From an uncultured Bacteroidota bacterium (GTDB lineage: Bacteria; Bacteroidota; Bacteroidia; Chitinophagales; Chitinophagaceae), in NCBI GenBank assembly GCA_903903635.1, contig CAIUZK010000268.1:1-64000 (forward strand): a stretch of 64,000 nucleotides of DNA, given 5' to 3'. Below are positions 32,795-41,359 of the stretch, piece by piece. Position 1 is the stretch's first letter, and each line of letters starts with the position of its first letter. Under the pieces are notes generated by a model. That model ran no database searches, had not been told where the DNA came from, and worked only from the letters and a program-made list of their open reading frames with translations. The position numbers and the translations under genes were made by a program.

Positions 32795-34036
32795 ATGCTT
32801 CAGTTTGAGCGTTTCACCCTTGCCAATGGATTAAGAGTGTTGGTGCACCAGGATAAGGCAACTCCCATGGCCGCCATGAATATTTTATACGATGTTGGCG
32901 CCCGTGATGAAGAACAGGAACGTACCGGTTTCGCGCACCTTTTTGAACACCTCATGTTTGGAGGCAGTATTAATATCCCGGATTATGATGAACCGCTGCA
33001 AATGGCTGGTGGAGAAAATAATGCCTATACCACCAACGACATAACCAACTACCATATCCAGTTACCCCTTAAAAACCTGGAGACTGCATTCTGGCTCGAA
33101 AGCGACCGTATGCTTTCTCTTGCCTTCAGCGAGAAAAGTCTTGATGTGCAGCGTAAAGTTGTTTGCGAAGAATTCAAGGAGCATTACCTCAACAAACCAT
33201 ATGGCGATGCATGGCATCTGCTCAGGCTTTTAGCTTATAAAAAACATCCTTATCAGTGGCCTACCATAGGCAAAGACCTTAAACAGATTGAAGAAGCGCA
33301 ACTGAGCGATGTAAAAGCTTTCTTTAACCTCCACTACAACCCCTTAAACGCGGTAATGTGCGTGGCAGGCGATGTAACGGTTGAACAGGTAAAAGAGCTG
33401 AGTGAAAAGTGGTTTGGAGGTATTCCTTCAGGAGAAAAATATGTGCGCAATATTATTGCCGAACCAGTACAGGAAGCAGCACGCATGGAAACAGTTTATT
33501 CCGATGTTCCGCTTGATGCATTATATAAAGCGTGGCCAATGAGCAGCCGGCTCAAAGCTCCTTATTATGCTGCCGATCTGATCACGGAAATACTGGGCAG
33601 TGGTTTTTCATCACGCCTGTATCAGCGGCTTGTAAAAGAAGAGCAATTATTCAGCAACATAAATTGTTACCACACAGGAAGTCTCGATCCGGGATTACTG
33701 GTAATAGAAGGAAAAGTAAGGGAAGGAAAAACGCTGGAAGAAGCCAATGATGCCGTTGATAAAGAAATCTTAAAATTCCTTGCCGATGGCGTAACCGATA
33801 GCGAACTCAAAAAATCAAAGAATAAAATTGAGGCTATGATCGCGTTCGAAGACATGACACTTCTTAACCGCGCCAATAATCTTGCTTTTTATGAATTGAT
33901 GGGAGATGCCCAGCTCATTAACAGTGAGTGGGAAAGGTATCAGTCGGTTACCGCTGAATTCCTTTTGGAAACGGCAAAAGAAATTTTTAAAGAATCAAAC
34001 AGAAATACTTTGTTCTACAAACGCAAGGAACTTTGA
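32795..34036 (+). CDS. M16 family zinc metallopeptidase
   Basis: A 413-residue peptidase of the pitrilysin/insulinase family. Inverted zinc motif HLFEH at 48-52 (HxxEH; Glu51 catalytic) in GFAHLFEHLMFGG, and the third zinc ligand Glu in VVCEEFKEH (about 130). The N-terminal active half and the C-terminal inactive half (DVPLDALYKAWPM onward) are both present, so this is the single-chain two-domain type of about 420 residues. No signal peptide is visible, so it should act in the cytosol or be exported by an unrecognised route; processing peptidases of this kind degrade short peptides. It stands alone with its own promoter and terminator. Confidence 0.92.
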   Translation: MLQFERFTLANGLRVLVHQDKATPMAAMNILYDVGARDEEQERTGFAHLFEHLMFGGSINIPDYDEPLQMAGGENNAYTTNDITNYHIQLPLKNLETAFWLESDRMLSLAFSEKSLDVQRKVVCEEFKEHYLNKPYGDAWHLLRLLAYKKHPYQWPTIGKDLKQIEEAQLSDVKAFFNLHYNPLNAVMCVAGDVTVEQVKELSEKWFGGIPSGEKYVRNIIAEPVQEAARMETVYSDVPLDALYKAWPMSSRLKAPYYAADLITEILGSGFSSRLYQRLVKEEQLFSNINCYHTGSLDPGLLVIEGKVREGKTLEEANDAVDKEILKFLADGVTDSELKKSKNKIEAMIAFEDMTLLNRANNLAFYELMGDAQLINSEWERYQSVTAEFLLETAKEIFKESNRNTLFYKRKEL

Positions 34037-34083
34037 TCATTATCATTTACATTTCCCTTAACCTTTTCAAAAAGTTATAATTC

Positions 34084-34118
34084 AAACGGGATGCCTGCAT
34101 ATAGCCGGCATCCCGTTT
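34084..34118. terminator. Bidirectional terminator between M16 peptidase and small basic protein
   Basis: AAACGGGATGCC/GGCATCCCGTTT, a perfect 12-bp stem with an 11-base loop, lies between convergent genes. Confidence 0.85.
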
Positions 34119-34140
34119 GTTATTCACCTATCTTATCACA

Positions 34141-34410
34141 CTACCTGGTCTTTGTTTTCTTCTCAGTGGTCTTTACTGCGTCCTTTTTCTTTTCAGCTAT
34201 TGGCCCGGCTTCCCCTTTTACCTGTGTTGTAGGTTTTGTGGTATTTCCCTTCTTAAAAGCCTTACCAGTGGCCTTATGCTTTCCTTCAACTGCTTTTGCA
34301 GGTGTTTGTTTCTCAGTTTTGGGTGCAGTCTTTTCTGCTTTCTGAGCGTTTGCAAATGAAGCTGTCAACATACCAGCTGCGATGGTCATCGCGAAAATTA
34401 CTTTTTTCAT
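34141..34410 (-). CDS. Small secreted Lys/Ala/Thr-rich protein
   Basis: An 89-residue protein with a good signal peptide (MKKVIFAMTIAAGMLTASFANA, cut before QK). The mature 67 residues are almost only Lys, Ala, Thr, Glu, Gly and Pro and are predicted to be disordered and strongly basic (KAEKTAPKTEKQTPAKAVEGKHKATGKAFKKGN). Its composition recalls the Lys/Val/Pro tail of FtsQ encoded 3.5 kb away. No family recognised; such small basic periplasmic proteins could bind DNA or anionic polymer, but this is speculation. It is separated from ftsZ by the ftsZ terminator. Confidence 0.7.
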   Translation of the reverse strand: MKKVIFAMTIAAGMLTASFANAQKAEKTAPKTEKQTPAKAVEGKHKATGKAFKKGNTTKPTTQVKGEAGPIAEKKKDAVKTTEKKTKTR

Positions 34411-34490
34411 TTTTTGTTTAATTGTTTTGATTGCTTATACCTAATCACATTACGTGCCAAACTCGTAATTCAATTAGTTAAAGAAAAATC

Positions 34491-34520
34491 AAAAGCTCCC
34501 GGCACATGGCGGGAGCTTTT
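34491..34520 (-). terminator. Terminator of the dcw operon after ftsZ
   Basis: AAAAGCTCCC-ggcacatggc-GGGAGCTTTT, a perfect 10-bp stem, 26 bases past the ftsZ stop on the minus strand. The T-run works in either direction. Confidence 0.85.
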
Positions 34521-34545
34521 GAAAATAACTGACTATTTCTGGTTA

Positions 34546-36186
34546 TCAATCTGGCTTTTTGCCATCCAGAAATGTGTTGATGGTCTGTATCGCCGATTGT
34601 GAATTGTCCTGATTATCATTCCGTCCTACACTATAACCACTGTAATAAGGATCAGAAGAAGCGAGCTGATTATCCAGCTTCATGTTTTTGCGCATGTATG
34701 CCGGTACAGCTTCCATTTCATCATTGCTCTCTGTACCTTTAATATTAAAGCTCATTCTGCGCAAACGCTCAGCCCTGTCTTCAAGCGCTCTTTTCTGCTC
34801 CTCAAAACGCATCTTCTCTTCTATCTCATCTGCAGTAAGTATACGTTCACCTATCTTCATTACTATTGGCTCCTTAACAGGTTCTTCAGTTTTAATCACC
34901 AGCTGCATAGGAATTTCTTCCTGCTTTTTCTCTTCCTGCACATACACCTGGCTTGTCTGGGCGAATGCAATAAATTGCTCTTCTACCGGTTGCACATAAC
35001 TGGTTGTTTCTTCAGGCTCCATTGTTTCAGGCTCGCTCACTTCAGGTAATGTATAACTGATCACAGGCATTTCTACCAGCACCGGCGACATACTTTCGGG
35101 TTGCCTCATCGTTGTCCTGGCATCATTAAATGCAGGCTCTGCTACCGGGCTCTTTTCACCCAGAGTTACAATTATCTTCTCAGGCTCTGCACTCTTTGCA
35201 GGCATTTCAATATTGATCTCCTTATGATTAAATCCTGTTGCAATTACAGTCACCGCAATCCTGTCTTTAAGATTCGGGTCATGGCCCATACCCAATATTA
35301 CATCGCAGTTGTCGCCGGCCATTTGCTGCACATAAGCCTGTATTGCTTCTGCCTCATCCATGGTATGTTCAAACTCGCCCGCTGCCGATGTAATGTTCAG
35401 CAACAGCCATTTAGCGCCCCTGATATCACTATCATTAAGCAATGGCGAATTCAAAGCTTCTTCTACTGCCATCAGTGCACGGTTCTCTCCGGTTGCTGCT
35501 GCGCTTCCCAGTATTGCCACGCCACCGTTTTTCATTACGGTGCACACATCGGCAAAGTCCACGTTGATCTGTCCGGTAGTGGTGATCACGTCGGTAATAC
35601 ACTTTGCTGCTGTTGCAAGTATATCATCAGCCTTGGCAAATGCCTGGGTAAAAGGCAGGTTACCAAACTGCTGCCTTAATTTATCATTGGATATGATCAG
35701 AATAGTATCTACATGGTCGCGCATACGGTCAATACCTTCCTGGGCCTGTTTCATACGCTTCCTTCCTTCGTAGGTGAATGGCGTTGTAACGATACCTACT
35801 GTAAGTATTCCCATGTCACGGCATATCTTCGATACTACAGGAGCCCCACCTGTGCCGGTGCCGCCACCCATTCCTGCGGTGATAAACGCCATACGCGTAT
35901 TCACCTTAAGTATCTTGGATATATCCTCAAGACTTTCTTCACATGATTGTTTACCAATCTCAGGGTTGGCGCCTGCTCCCAATCCCTGTGTAAGATGTGG
36001 GCCTAACTGCACTTTGTTTACTACCGGACTCAATGCCAGCGCCTGTGAATCAGTATTGCAGACTACAAAATCTACACCTTCAATACCAAGGCTGTGCATA
36101 TAATTTACGGCATTGCTTCCGCCGCCACCTACGCCTATCACCTTAATTATAGACGATTGATTTTTTGGAATTTCAAAATGTATCAT
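34546..36186 (-). CDS. ftsZ: Cell division GTPase FtsZ
   Basis: A 546-residue tubulin homologue that forms the Z-ring on the inner face of the membrane. GTP-binding signature GGGTGTG (107-113), IGVGGGGSNAVNYM near 17-30 and NVDFADV (T7 loop region). Known FtsZ proteins have about 320 ordered residues; here a long Glu/Pro/Met-rich linker (about 350-490) follows. The conserved C-terminal peptide that binds FtsA appears as VPAYMRKNM (about 494-502) and, unlike in model organisms, is not at the end: some 45 residues (ending NTFLDGKKPD) follow it. Last gene of the dcw operon, 76 bases after ftsA. Confidence 0.98.
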   Translation of the reverse strand: MIHFEIPKNQSSIIKVIGVGGGGSNAVNYMHSLGIEGVDFVVCNTDSQALALSPVVNKVQLGPHLTQGLGAGANPEIGKQSCEESLEDISKILKVNTRMAFITAGMGGGTGTGGAPVVSKICRDMGILTVGIVTTPFTYEGRKRMKQAQEGIDRMRDHVDTILIISNDKLRQQFGNLPFTQAFAKADDILATAAKCITDVITTTGQINVDFADVCTVMKNGGVAILGSAAATGENRALMAVEEALNSPLLNDSDIRGAKWLLLNITSAAGEFEHTMDEAEAIQAYVQQMAGDNCDVILGMGHDPNLKDRIAVTVIATGFNHKEINIEMPAKSAEPEKIIVTLGEKSPVAEPAFNDARTTMRQPESMSPVLVEMPVISYTLPEVSEPETMEPEETTSYVQPVEEQFIAFAQTSQVYVQEEKKQEEIPMQLVIKTEEPVKEPIVMKIGERILTADEIEEKMRFEEQKRALEDRAERLRRMSFNIKGTESNDEMEAVPAYMRKNMKLDNQLASSDPYYSGYSVGRNDNQDNSQSAIQTINTFLDGKKPD

Positions 36187-36262
36187 GCTCTTTTAATTTG
36201 GGGGTTAGTGAATATTTATTGAGTTGTGAGTTGTTATTTTTAAATTTTATTTTCTATTTGTT

Positions 36263-37681
36263 TTAACCTATCTCTTCATCTTCTACGTCTTCAAATATCT
36301 TCATGAACTTACCTTTAAGTCCGTCGAATAATCGTTTTACGTTTTCATTTCTGTTCCTGTTTTTTTGTTTATACTTCTCAACCTGCTCTTCACTCTCCAG
36401 TACTTCATCTTCAACAGGCAGTGACGATTCAGGTGGCGCTACAATCTCCGGCTTTGGCTCTGCTACAACAACATGCATGAAATTTCCGCCTTCACCTGTA
36501 AATCGCATTTTCCCATTTTCAAAATCATGATACCCGCGCAGTATCAGGCCTATACAGGTTGAATACATAGGATTCATCAACGCTTCTGAATGACCACCGG
36601 CAAGATGTTCATTCGGATATCCGATCCTCGCTCCCATACCTGTAACAAACTCGGTAAGCTGTGTGATATGCTTCAACTGAGCGCCGCCACCTGTAAGTAT
36701 TATGCCGCCATAAAGACGCTTATCAAGATCTATCTGTTTCAGATGATACACCACATACTCCAGTATTTCCTGCATGCGTGCCTGTATTATATGCGCCAGG
36801 TTCTTTACCGAAATTTCCTTAGGCGGCAACCCTCTGAGACCGGGTATGGTGATATACGCATTACCATTAGCTTCTTCAGCCAGAGCGGTTCCAAACTGCA
36901 CCTTCATCTGCTCGGCCTGAGCACGTAATACACCCAGACCATTACGGATATCATTAGTAATATTTACCCCGGCATATGGTATCACCGCGGTATGCTTCAA
37001 CATGCCGTCATAAAATACCGCCATGTCGGTAGTGCCACCACCAATGTCTACAATGGCCACGCCTGCTTCAAGGTCCTCATCATTCATTACTGCCGCGGCC
37101 GAGGCCAGTGGCTGCAACACAAGATCCCTTGTTATGAGGCTCGATTTATCAACACACCTCTTTATATTCCTGATGGCATTTCTGTCTCCGGTAATGATGT
37201 GAAAATTAGCCCCGATCTTTACGCCGCTCATCCCAATTGGGTCTACTACGTAGCTGGTACTATCTACAGTAAAGTCCTGTGGAATAATATCGATGATCTG
37301 GTCGCCTGCAGGTATGTAGGTCTTATATTGATCTCTTACAAGTAGTTCAATATCTTCTTTGCCAATTTCGCTCTCCACATTGCCGCGCACCCTGTCTCCC
37401 CTGGTCTGAAGACTCTTGATATGTTGTCCGGCTATCCCCACATACACTTCCTTTATTTCCAGATTCGAGTTGGACAAAATACAACGCTCAATGGCCTGCT
37501 CAATGGAGCGGATACATTGCTCGATGTTCATTACAACACCATGACTGACTCCTGCTGAGTCAGCACGGCCTAAACCTAGAATTTCCACTTTACCGAACTC
37601 ATTTTTCCTGCCCGCAATCGCTACCACCTTGGTGGTGCCAATATCAAGGCCTACAATAATGGGTTGCTCTTTCTTGCTCAT
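36263..37681 (-). CDS. ftsA: Cell division protein FtsA
   Basis: A 472-residue actin-like ATPase that tethers FtsZ filaments to the membrane. Phosphate-1 motif IVGLDIGTTKVVAIAG (about 8-23), phosphate-2 VAIVDIGGGTTDMAVF (about 208-223), adenosine motif GGIILTGGGAQLKHI near 327. The extra C-terminal stretch (VAEPKPEIVAPPESSLPVEDEVLESEEQVEKYKQKNRN...) is acidic then basic, and ends in an amphipathic KRLFDGLKGKFMKIF segment, the likely membrane-targeting helix. It lies between ftsQ (21-base gap) and ftsZ. Confidence 0.98.
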   Translation of the reverse strand: MSKKEQPIIVGLDIGTTKVVAIAGRKNEFGKVEILGLGRADSAGVSHGVVMNIEQCIRSIEQAIERCILSNSNLEIKEVYVGIAGQHIKSLQTRGDRVRGNVESEIGKEDIELLVRDQYKTYIPAGDQIIDIIPQDFTVDSTSYVVDPIGMSGVKIGANFHIITGDRNAIRNIKRCVDKSSLITRDLVLQPLASAAAVMNDEDLEAGVAIVDIGGGTTDMAVFYDGMLKHTAVIPYAGVNITNDIRNGLGVLRAQAEQMKVQFGTALAEEANGNAYITIPGLRGLPPKEISVKNLAHIIQARMQEILEYVVYHLKQIDLDKRLYGGIILTGGGAQLKHITQLTEFVTGMGARIGYPNEHLAGGHSEALMNPMYSTCIGLILRGYHDFENGKMRFTGEGGNFMHVVVAEPKPEIVAPPESSLPVEDEVLESEEQVEKYKQKNRNRNENVKRLFDGLKGKFMKIFEDVEDEEIG

Positions 37682-37702
37682 ACTGCTGAGATTTAAAACT
37701 GG

Positions 37703-38848
37703 TTAGTGCTTATTTTTATCTTTTAATTGTTTATCCGTCGAATTTTTCTGCTTACTGTCAGTTGCTTTTTTACCCTTTACCACCGGTTTAGCCTTGGTGC
37801 CCTTCGCGGGCAATTTCTTAACTGGCTTCTTTAACTTCTTCTTTGCCGCTGCACTTAATACTACCTTTTTAACCGGCACCTTAACCACCACCTTTTTCTT
37901 CACCACAGGCTTGATGGCAACTACCGGTTTGGGCACTACAGCAACTTTCGCTGTTGCTTTACCGGTCGAATCTTTCACCCCGTTCATTGCATCATTTCTT
38001 GCCTCTGTTTCCACAATACTGTTTATCCAGTTCATGTTTACAACAGCCTTATCCACCGGACCTTTATAAGGTAAGGATGGCGATGCCACAACCTGCCCCC
38101 TGAACCTCAGATCGAGTGTCTCATATTTGTCCCAACCTATGCTGTTCAGCACATTCTTATAAAATACAAAAAGGTTATTCAGCTTGTCGTCTATTCTGCT
38201 AATGTCTCCAAAAATTATTCTATGGTCTCCCAATACCGGAACCAGCTCATACATACCGGGCGAATCAACTATAACCTGCGATATCTGTGCGTTCCAGAAA
38301 GAATCTGCCTGGATTCTTCTCACCAGTTTCACCATATCCTTACGTAATGCCCAGCCTGCGCTGTCATTGTTTACTGGTGGCATATTGGTGATCACGGTAG
38401 TGTAATAAATATAGTTGGCCGAGATAGGCATGATGCTCAGTGTTGTATCCAGGTAATAGGTACGCATGGTCCGGTCAAATACTCTCGCCACAGGAATACG
38501 CTGTGTTACGAACATCTGAAGCACACACTCATTATCTACATACACCTGCGCATTTGCCACCCATGGATCTGCCATAATAGTATGCTCCATGCCATGTATA
38601 TCCAGCTTGGATAATGGCGTATGTTCAAGATCTATTCCTGGTTTTGTTATAGCCAGATCCATTATTTCCTGTCGCTCAATAAAATGGTACTTCTTGTCGT
38701 TCTTAATGTGAATGGCTATATTTTTAATAGTCTGACTATCTTCAATTTTTGCAGCGCTCACCATGGCAACAATACAGCCGGTAGTCACCACTATGGTAAC
38801 CACAAGTTGCAGTATTTTCCTGATCGATATTTTGCGCTTTTCTGCCAT
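37703..38848 (-). CDS. ftsQ: Cell division protein FtsQ with a long basic tail
   Basis: A 381-residue bitopic divisome protein. Cytosolic N-terminus MAEKRKISIRKILQ, one span (about 13-32, LVVTIVVTTGCIVAMVSAA), then POTRA-like (IAIHIKNDKKYHFIERQEIMDLAI) and beta domains (WVANAQVYVD..., LDLRFRGQVVASP). FtsQ is known to scaffold FtsL, FtsB and later proteins. Unusual: the last 90 residues (about 292-381) are a Lys/Pro/Val/Ala repeat (VVKKKVVVKVPVKKVVLSAAAKKKLKK), which would be periplasmic and strongly positive. The start ATG overlaps the murC stop by 1 base (TAATG), so translation is coupled. Confidence 0.92.
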   Translation of the reverse strand: MAEKRKISIRKILQLVVTIVVTTGCIVAMVSAAKIEDSQTIKNIAIHIKNDKKYHFIERQEIMDLAITKPGIDLEHTPLSKLDIHGMEHTIMADPWVANAQVYVDNECVLQMFVTQRIPVARVFDRTMRTYYLDTTLSIMPISANYIYYTTVITNMPPVNNDSAGWALRKDMVKLVRRIQADSFWNAQISQVIVDSPGMYELVPVLGDHRIIFGDISRIDDKLNNLFVFYKNVLNSIGWDKYETLDLRFRGQVVASPSLPYKGPVDKAVVNMNWINSIVETEARNDAMNGVKDSTGKATAKVAVVPKPVVAIKPVVKKKVVVKVPVKKVVLSAAAKKKLKKPVKKLPAKGTKAKPVVKGKKATDSKQKNSTDKQLKDKNKH

Positions 38849-40206
38849 TATTTATTACTCAACACTGTTTTAATTGGTCCTGTCAATTTATCTATATCAC
38901 CTGCTCCTGCTGTGATAAACATATTCAGCTCTTTGCTGTTCACATAATCAAGCAAACCTTCTTTCGACAGAATGCAGTGTGCCGGATTCTTCATTAGGTC
39001 TGCAATAAGCTGCGACGTTACGCCTTCCATTGGCAATTCCCTTGCAGGGTAAATATCCAGCAGAATTACTTCGTCTGCCATATCCAGGCTTTCAGCAAAT
39101 CCTGTAGCAAGATCCCTTGTTCTGCTGAACAGATGCGGCTGGAAACAAACCACACACCTTCTGTCCGGGAACAACTGCTTGGCACTCCTGATCAATGCGG
39201 CCAATTCTTCGGGATGGTGCGCATAGTCGTCTATGTATACCATCCTGTCTGTTTTCACCAGGTATTCAAAACGGCGCTTTACACCATTAAATCCTGAAAG
39301 TGCTTTCTTAACAGATTCAGCATCTATACCAAGCAATTCAGTTACAGCTATTGCAGCAACCGCATTTTCTACATTATGTATACCACCAACCGGCAACTCA
39401 ATATTGCTGATTTTCCAGTTAGCCCCTTCTACATCAAAAATATATCCACCATCCTTTTGCACGATATTCAAAGCATGAACATCCGCAGCGGTATTATCAA
39501 GGCTATAGGTAACAGTCAGTGGCCCCTTAAGGTCATTCTGCCTGTGTAGTCCGTATTTCACCAGTAGTGTACCACCTGCCTTAATGTTTTTGGTATACTG
39601 TATAAAGGCCGCTTCCATCACTGCCGCAGTACCATAAATATCCAGATGGTCCGGGTCTATGGCAGTAAGCAATGCAATATCCGGAGTTAGTTTCAGAAAG
39701 CTCCGGTCATATTCGTCGGCTTCTATTACTGCGGTATCATTTTTGCTGCTCCAGTAATTACTTTCATAATTTACCGATATACCGCCCAGAAAAGCATTAC
39801 AGCCATAATTCGTTTCACGTAACAGGTAGGCGATCATGGTAGATATCGTTGTCTTTCCATGGGTACCCGCTACAGTTATAGCAAACATAGATTGCGTGAT
39901 CCACTGCAGCACATCACTCCTTTTATATACCGGATAATTATTTTCCAGATACCAGTTCAGTTCTTTGTGATCCTTAGGTATTGCCGGTGTATAAACAACC
40001 AGATTGGTATCCTTATCCAGCAACTCAATATCATCTGAATAATGAACAGCCATGCCCTCGCGCACCAGTTGCTTTGTAAGATCAGTTTCGGTTTTATCAT
40101 AGCCGCTCACCACAGCCCCCTGCTCCCGGAAAAACCGGGCCAGTGCGCTCATACCTATGCCGCCTATACCTGCAAAATAAACCCGCTTTACTTCCCTTAC
40201 ATTCAT
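38848..40206 (-). CDS. murC: UDP-N-acetylmuramate-L-alanine ligase MurC
   Basis: A 452-residue Mur ligase adding L-alanine to UDP-MurNAc in the cytosol with ATP. N-terminal UDP-binding motif VYFAGIGGIGMSALA (about 9-23), P-loop TVAGTHGKTTISTMIA (about 110-125), central IEADEYDRSFL and DPDHLDIYG, and the ligase domain DDYAHHPEELAALI. All the family's catalytic blocks are intact. Overlap TAATG with ftsQ downstream, and a 44-base gap to murG upstream. Confidence 0.98.
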   Translation of the reverse strand: MNVREVKRVYFAGIGGIGMSALARFFREQGAVVSGYDKTETDLTKQLVREGMAVHYSDDIELLDKDTNLVVYTPAIPKDHKELNWYLENNYPVYKRSDVLQWITQSMFAITVAGTHGKTTISTMIAYLLRETNYGCNAFLGGISVNYESNYWSSKNDTAVIEADEYDRSFLKLTPDIALLTAIDPDHLDIYGTAAVMEAAFIQYTKNIKAGGTLLVKYGLHRQNDLKGPLTVTYSLDNTAADVHALNIVQKDGGYIFDVEGANWKISNIELPVGGIHNVENAVAAIAVTELLGIDAESVKKALSGFNGVKRRFEYLVKTDRMVYIDDYAHHPEELAALIRSAKQLFPDRRCVVCFQPHLFSRTRDLATGFAESLDMADEVILLDIYPARELPMEGVTSQLIADLMKNPAHCILSKEGLLDYVNSKELNMFITAGAGDIDKLTGPIKTVLSNK

Positions 40207-40250
40207 ATTGTTACTTCTGCTTTCAAATATTTTTATTCCTTTTTACTACG

Positions 40251-41354
40251 CTAATTTTTTCCACTTATTTCTATCACCTTCCTGGCAATCCTTTCATCTG
40301 CATCCTTTATAGCCATATCCTTAATGTTTGCAGACATCGCCTGCTGCAACTGGCTATCATGGAGTAAGCCCCTGATTTTTTCCAGCAGCAGTGTCTTTGC
40401 ATCACTATCCTTAACCATCAGCGCTGCCTTTCTTGTCACAAGCGCCATCGCATTGCTTGTCTGATGATCCTCTGCTGCAAACGGATAAGGCACGAATACC
40501 ACCGGCTTACCCGCAATACACAACTCAGCTATTGCAAGAGCGCCCGCCCTCGAAATAACTATATCAGCGGCAGCATAAGCATAATCCATTTCCCTGATAA
40601 AGTCATATACCTTCACCCTGCTGCTATGATCTTTAGCCCTTGCTTTCCCCTGCTCAAAATAGGGCTTGCCTGTTTGCCATATCACCTGTATATCTTCTTT
40701 AAGCAGGTCATCAAGACCCGCATCTATACTTTCATTAATTGTTCTGGCGCCAAGGCTGCCACCTACTATCAAAATGGTTTTCTTAACCTTATCAAGTCCA
40801 AACCACCGTTTCCCTTCCTCGCTTGTCCTGCTCATTTCCGTAATACTCTTACGCACCGGGTTGCCTGTCAGTATAATTTTTTCTTTCGGAAAAAACTGGT
40901 CCATACGCTCATAGGCCACACACACCGCCCTCGCATTGCGGCTCAGAATTTTATTGCTCTTGCCGGCAAATGAGTTCTGCTCCTGTATCAGAGTAGGTAT
41001 TTTCATTCCCTGCCCTGCATTCAATACCGGAAAACTCGCATAACCACCCACACCTACTATCGCATCAGGTTTAAAGTCTTTAATTATGTTTTGCGCATCC
41101 CGTCTGCTTTTCCACAGTTTGTAAGGCAACGAAATATTCTTCCAGATATGGCTCCTGTTGAAACCTGCTATATCCAGCCCCTTTATTTCAAAACCCTCCT
41201 GAGGCACTTTTTCCATTTCCATTTTATCCTTTGCGCCTACAAATAATAATTGCGTACCGGGGCGAAGCCTTTGCAGCGCATGCCCCACGGCTATTGCCGG
41301 GAAGATATGCCCACCTGTACCACCACCTGCTATTATTACACGCAAACTGCTCAT
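40251..41354 (-). CDS. murG: Undecaprenyldiphospho-muramoylpentapeptide N-acetylglucosaminyltransferase MurG
   Basis: A 367-residue GT28 enzyme that turns lipid I into lipid II at the inner face of the membrane using UDP-GlcNAc. Motifs: GGGTGGHIFPAIAVGHAL (about 10-27), VGGYASFPVLNAG, TGNPVRKSI, GGSLGARTIN and the UDP-GlcNAc site SRAGALAIAEL followed by PYPFAAEDHQTSNA. Length is normal. It is 5 bases downstream of ftsW and followed by murC, the usual Bacteroidota order. Confidence 0.98.
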   Translation of the reverse strand: MSSLRVIIAGGGTGGHIFPAIAVGHALQRLRPGTQLLFVGAKDKMEMEKVPQEGFEIKGLDIAGFNRSHIWKNISLPYKLWKSRRDAQNIIKDFKPDAIVGVGGYASFPVLNAGQGMKIPTLIQEQNSFAGKSNKILSRNARAVCVAYERMDQFFPKEKIILTGNPVRKSITEMSRTSEEGKRWFGLDKVKKTILIVGGSLGARTINESIDAGLDDLLKEDIQVIWQTGKPYFEQGKARAKDHSSRVKVYDFIREMDYAYAAADIVISRAGALAIAELCIAGKPVVFVPYPFAAEDHQTSNAMALVTRKAALMVKDSDAKTLLLEKIRGLLHDSQLQQAMSANIKDMAIKDADERIARKVIEISGKN

Positions 41355-41359
41355 ATACT

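Noticed and set aside
37794-38069. 91-residue Thr/Phe-rich plus-strand ORF opposite ftsQ
   Set aside because: It is the antisense reading of the Lys/Val-rich tail and arises from codon bias.
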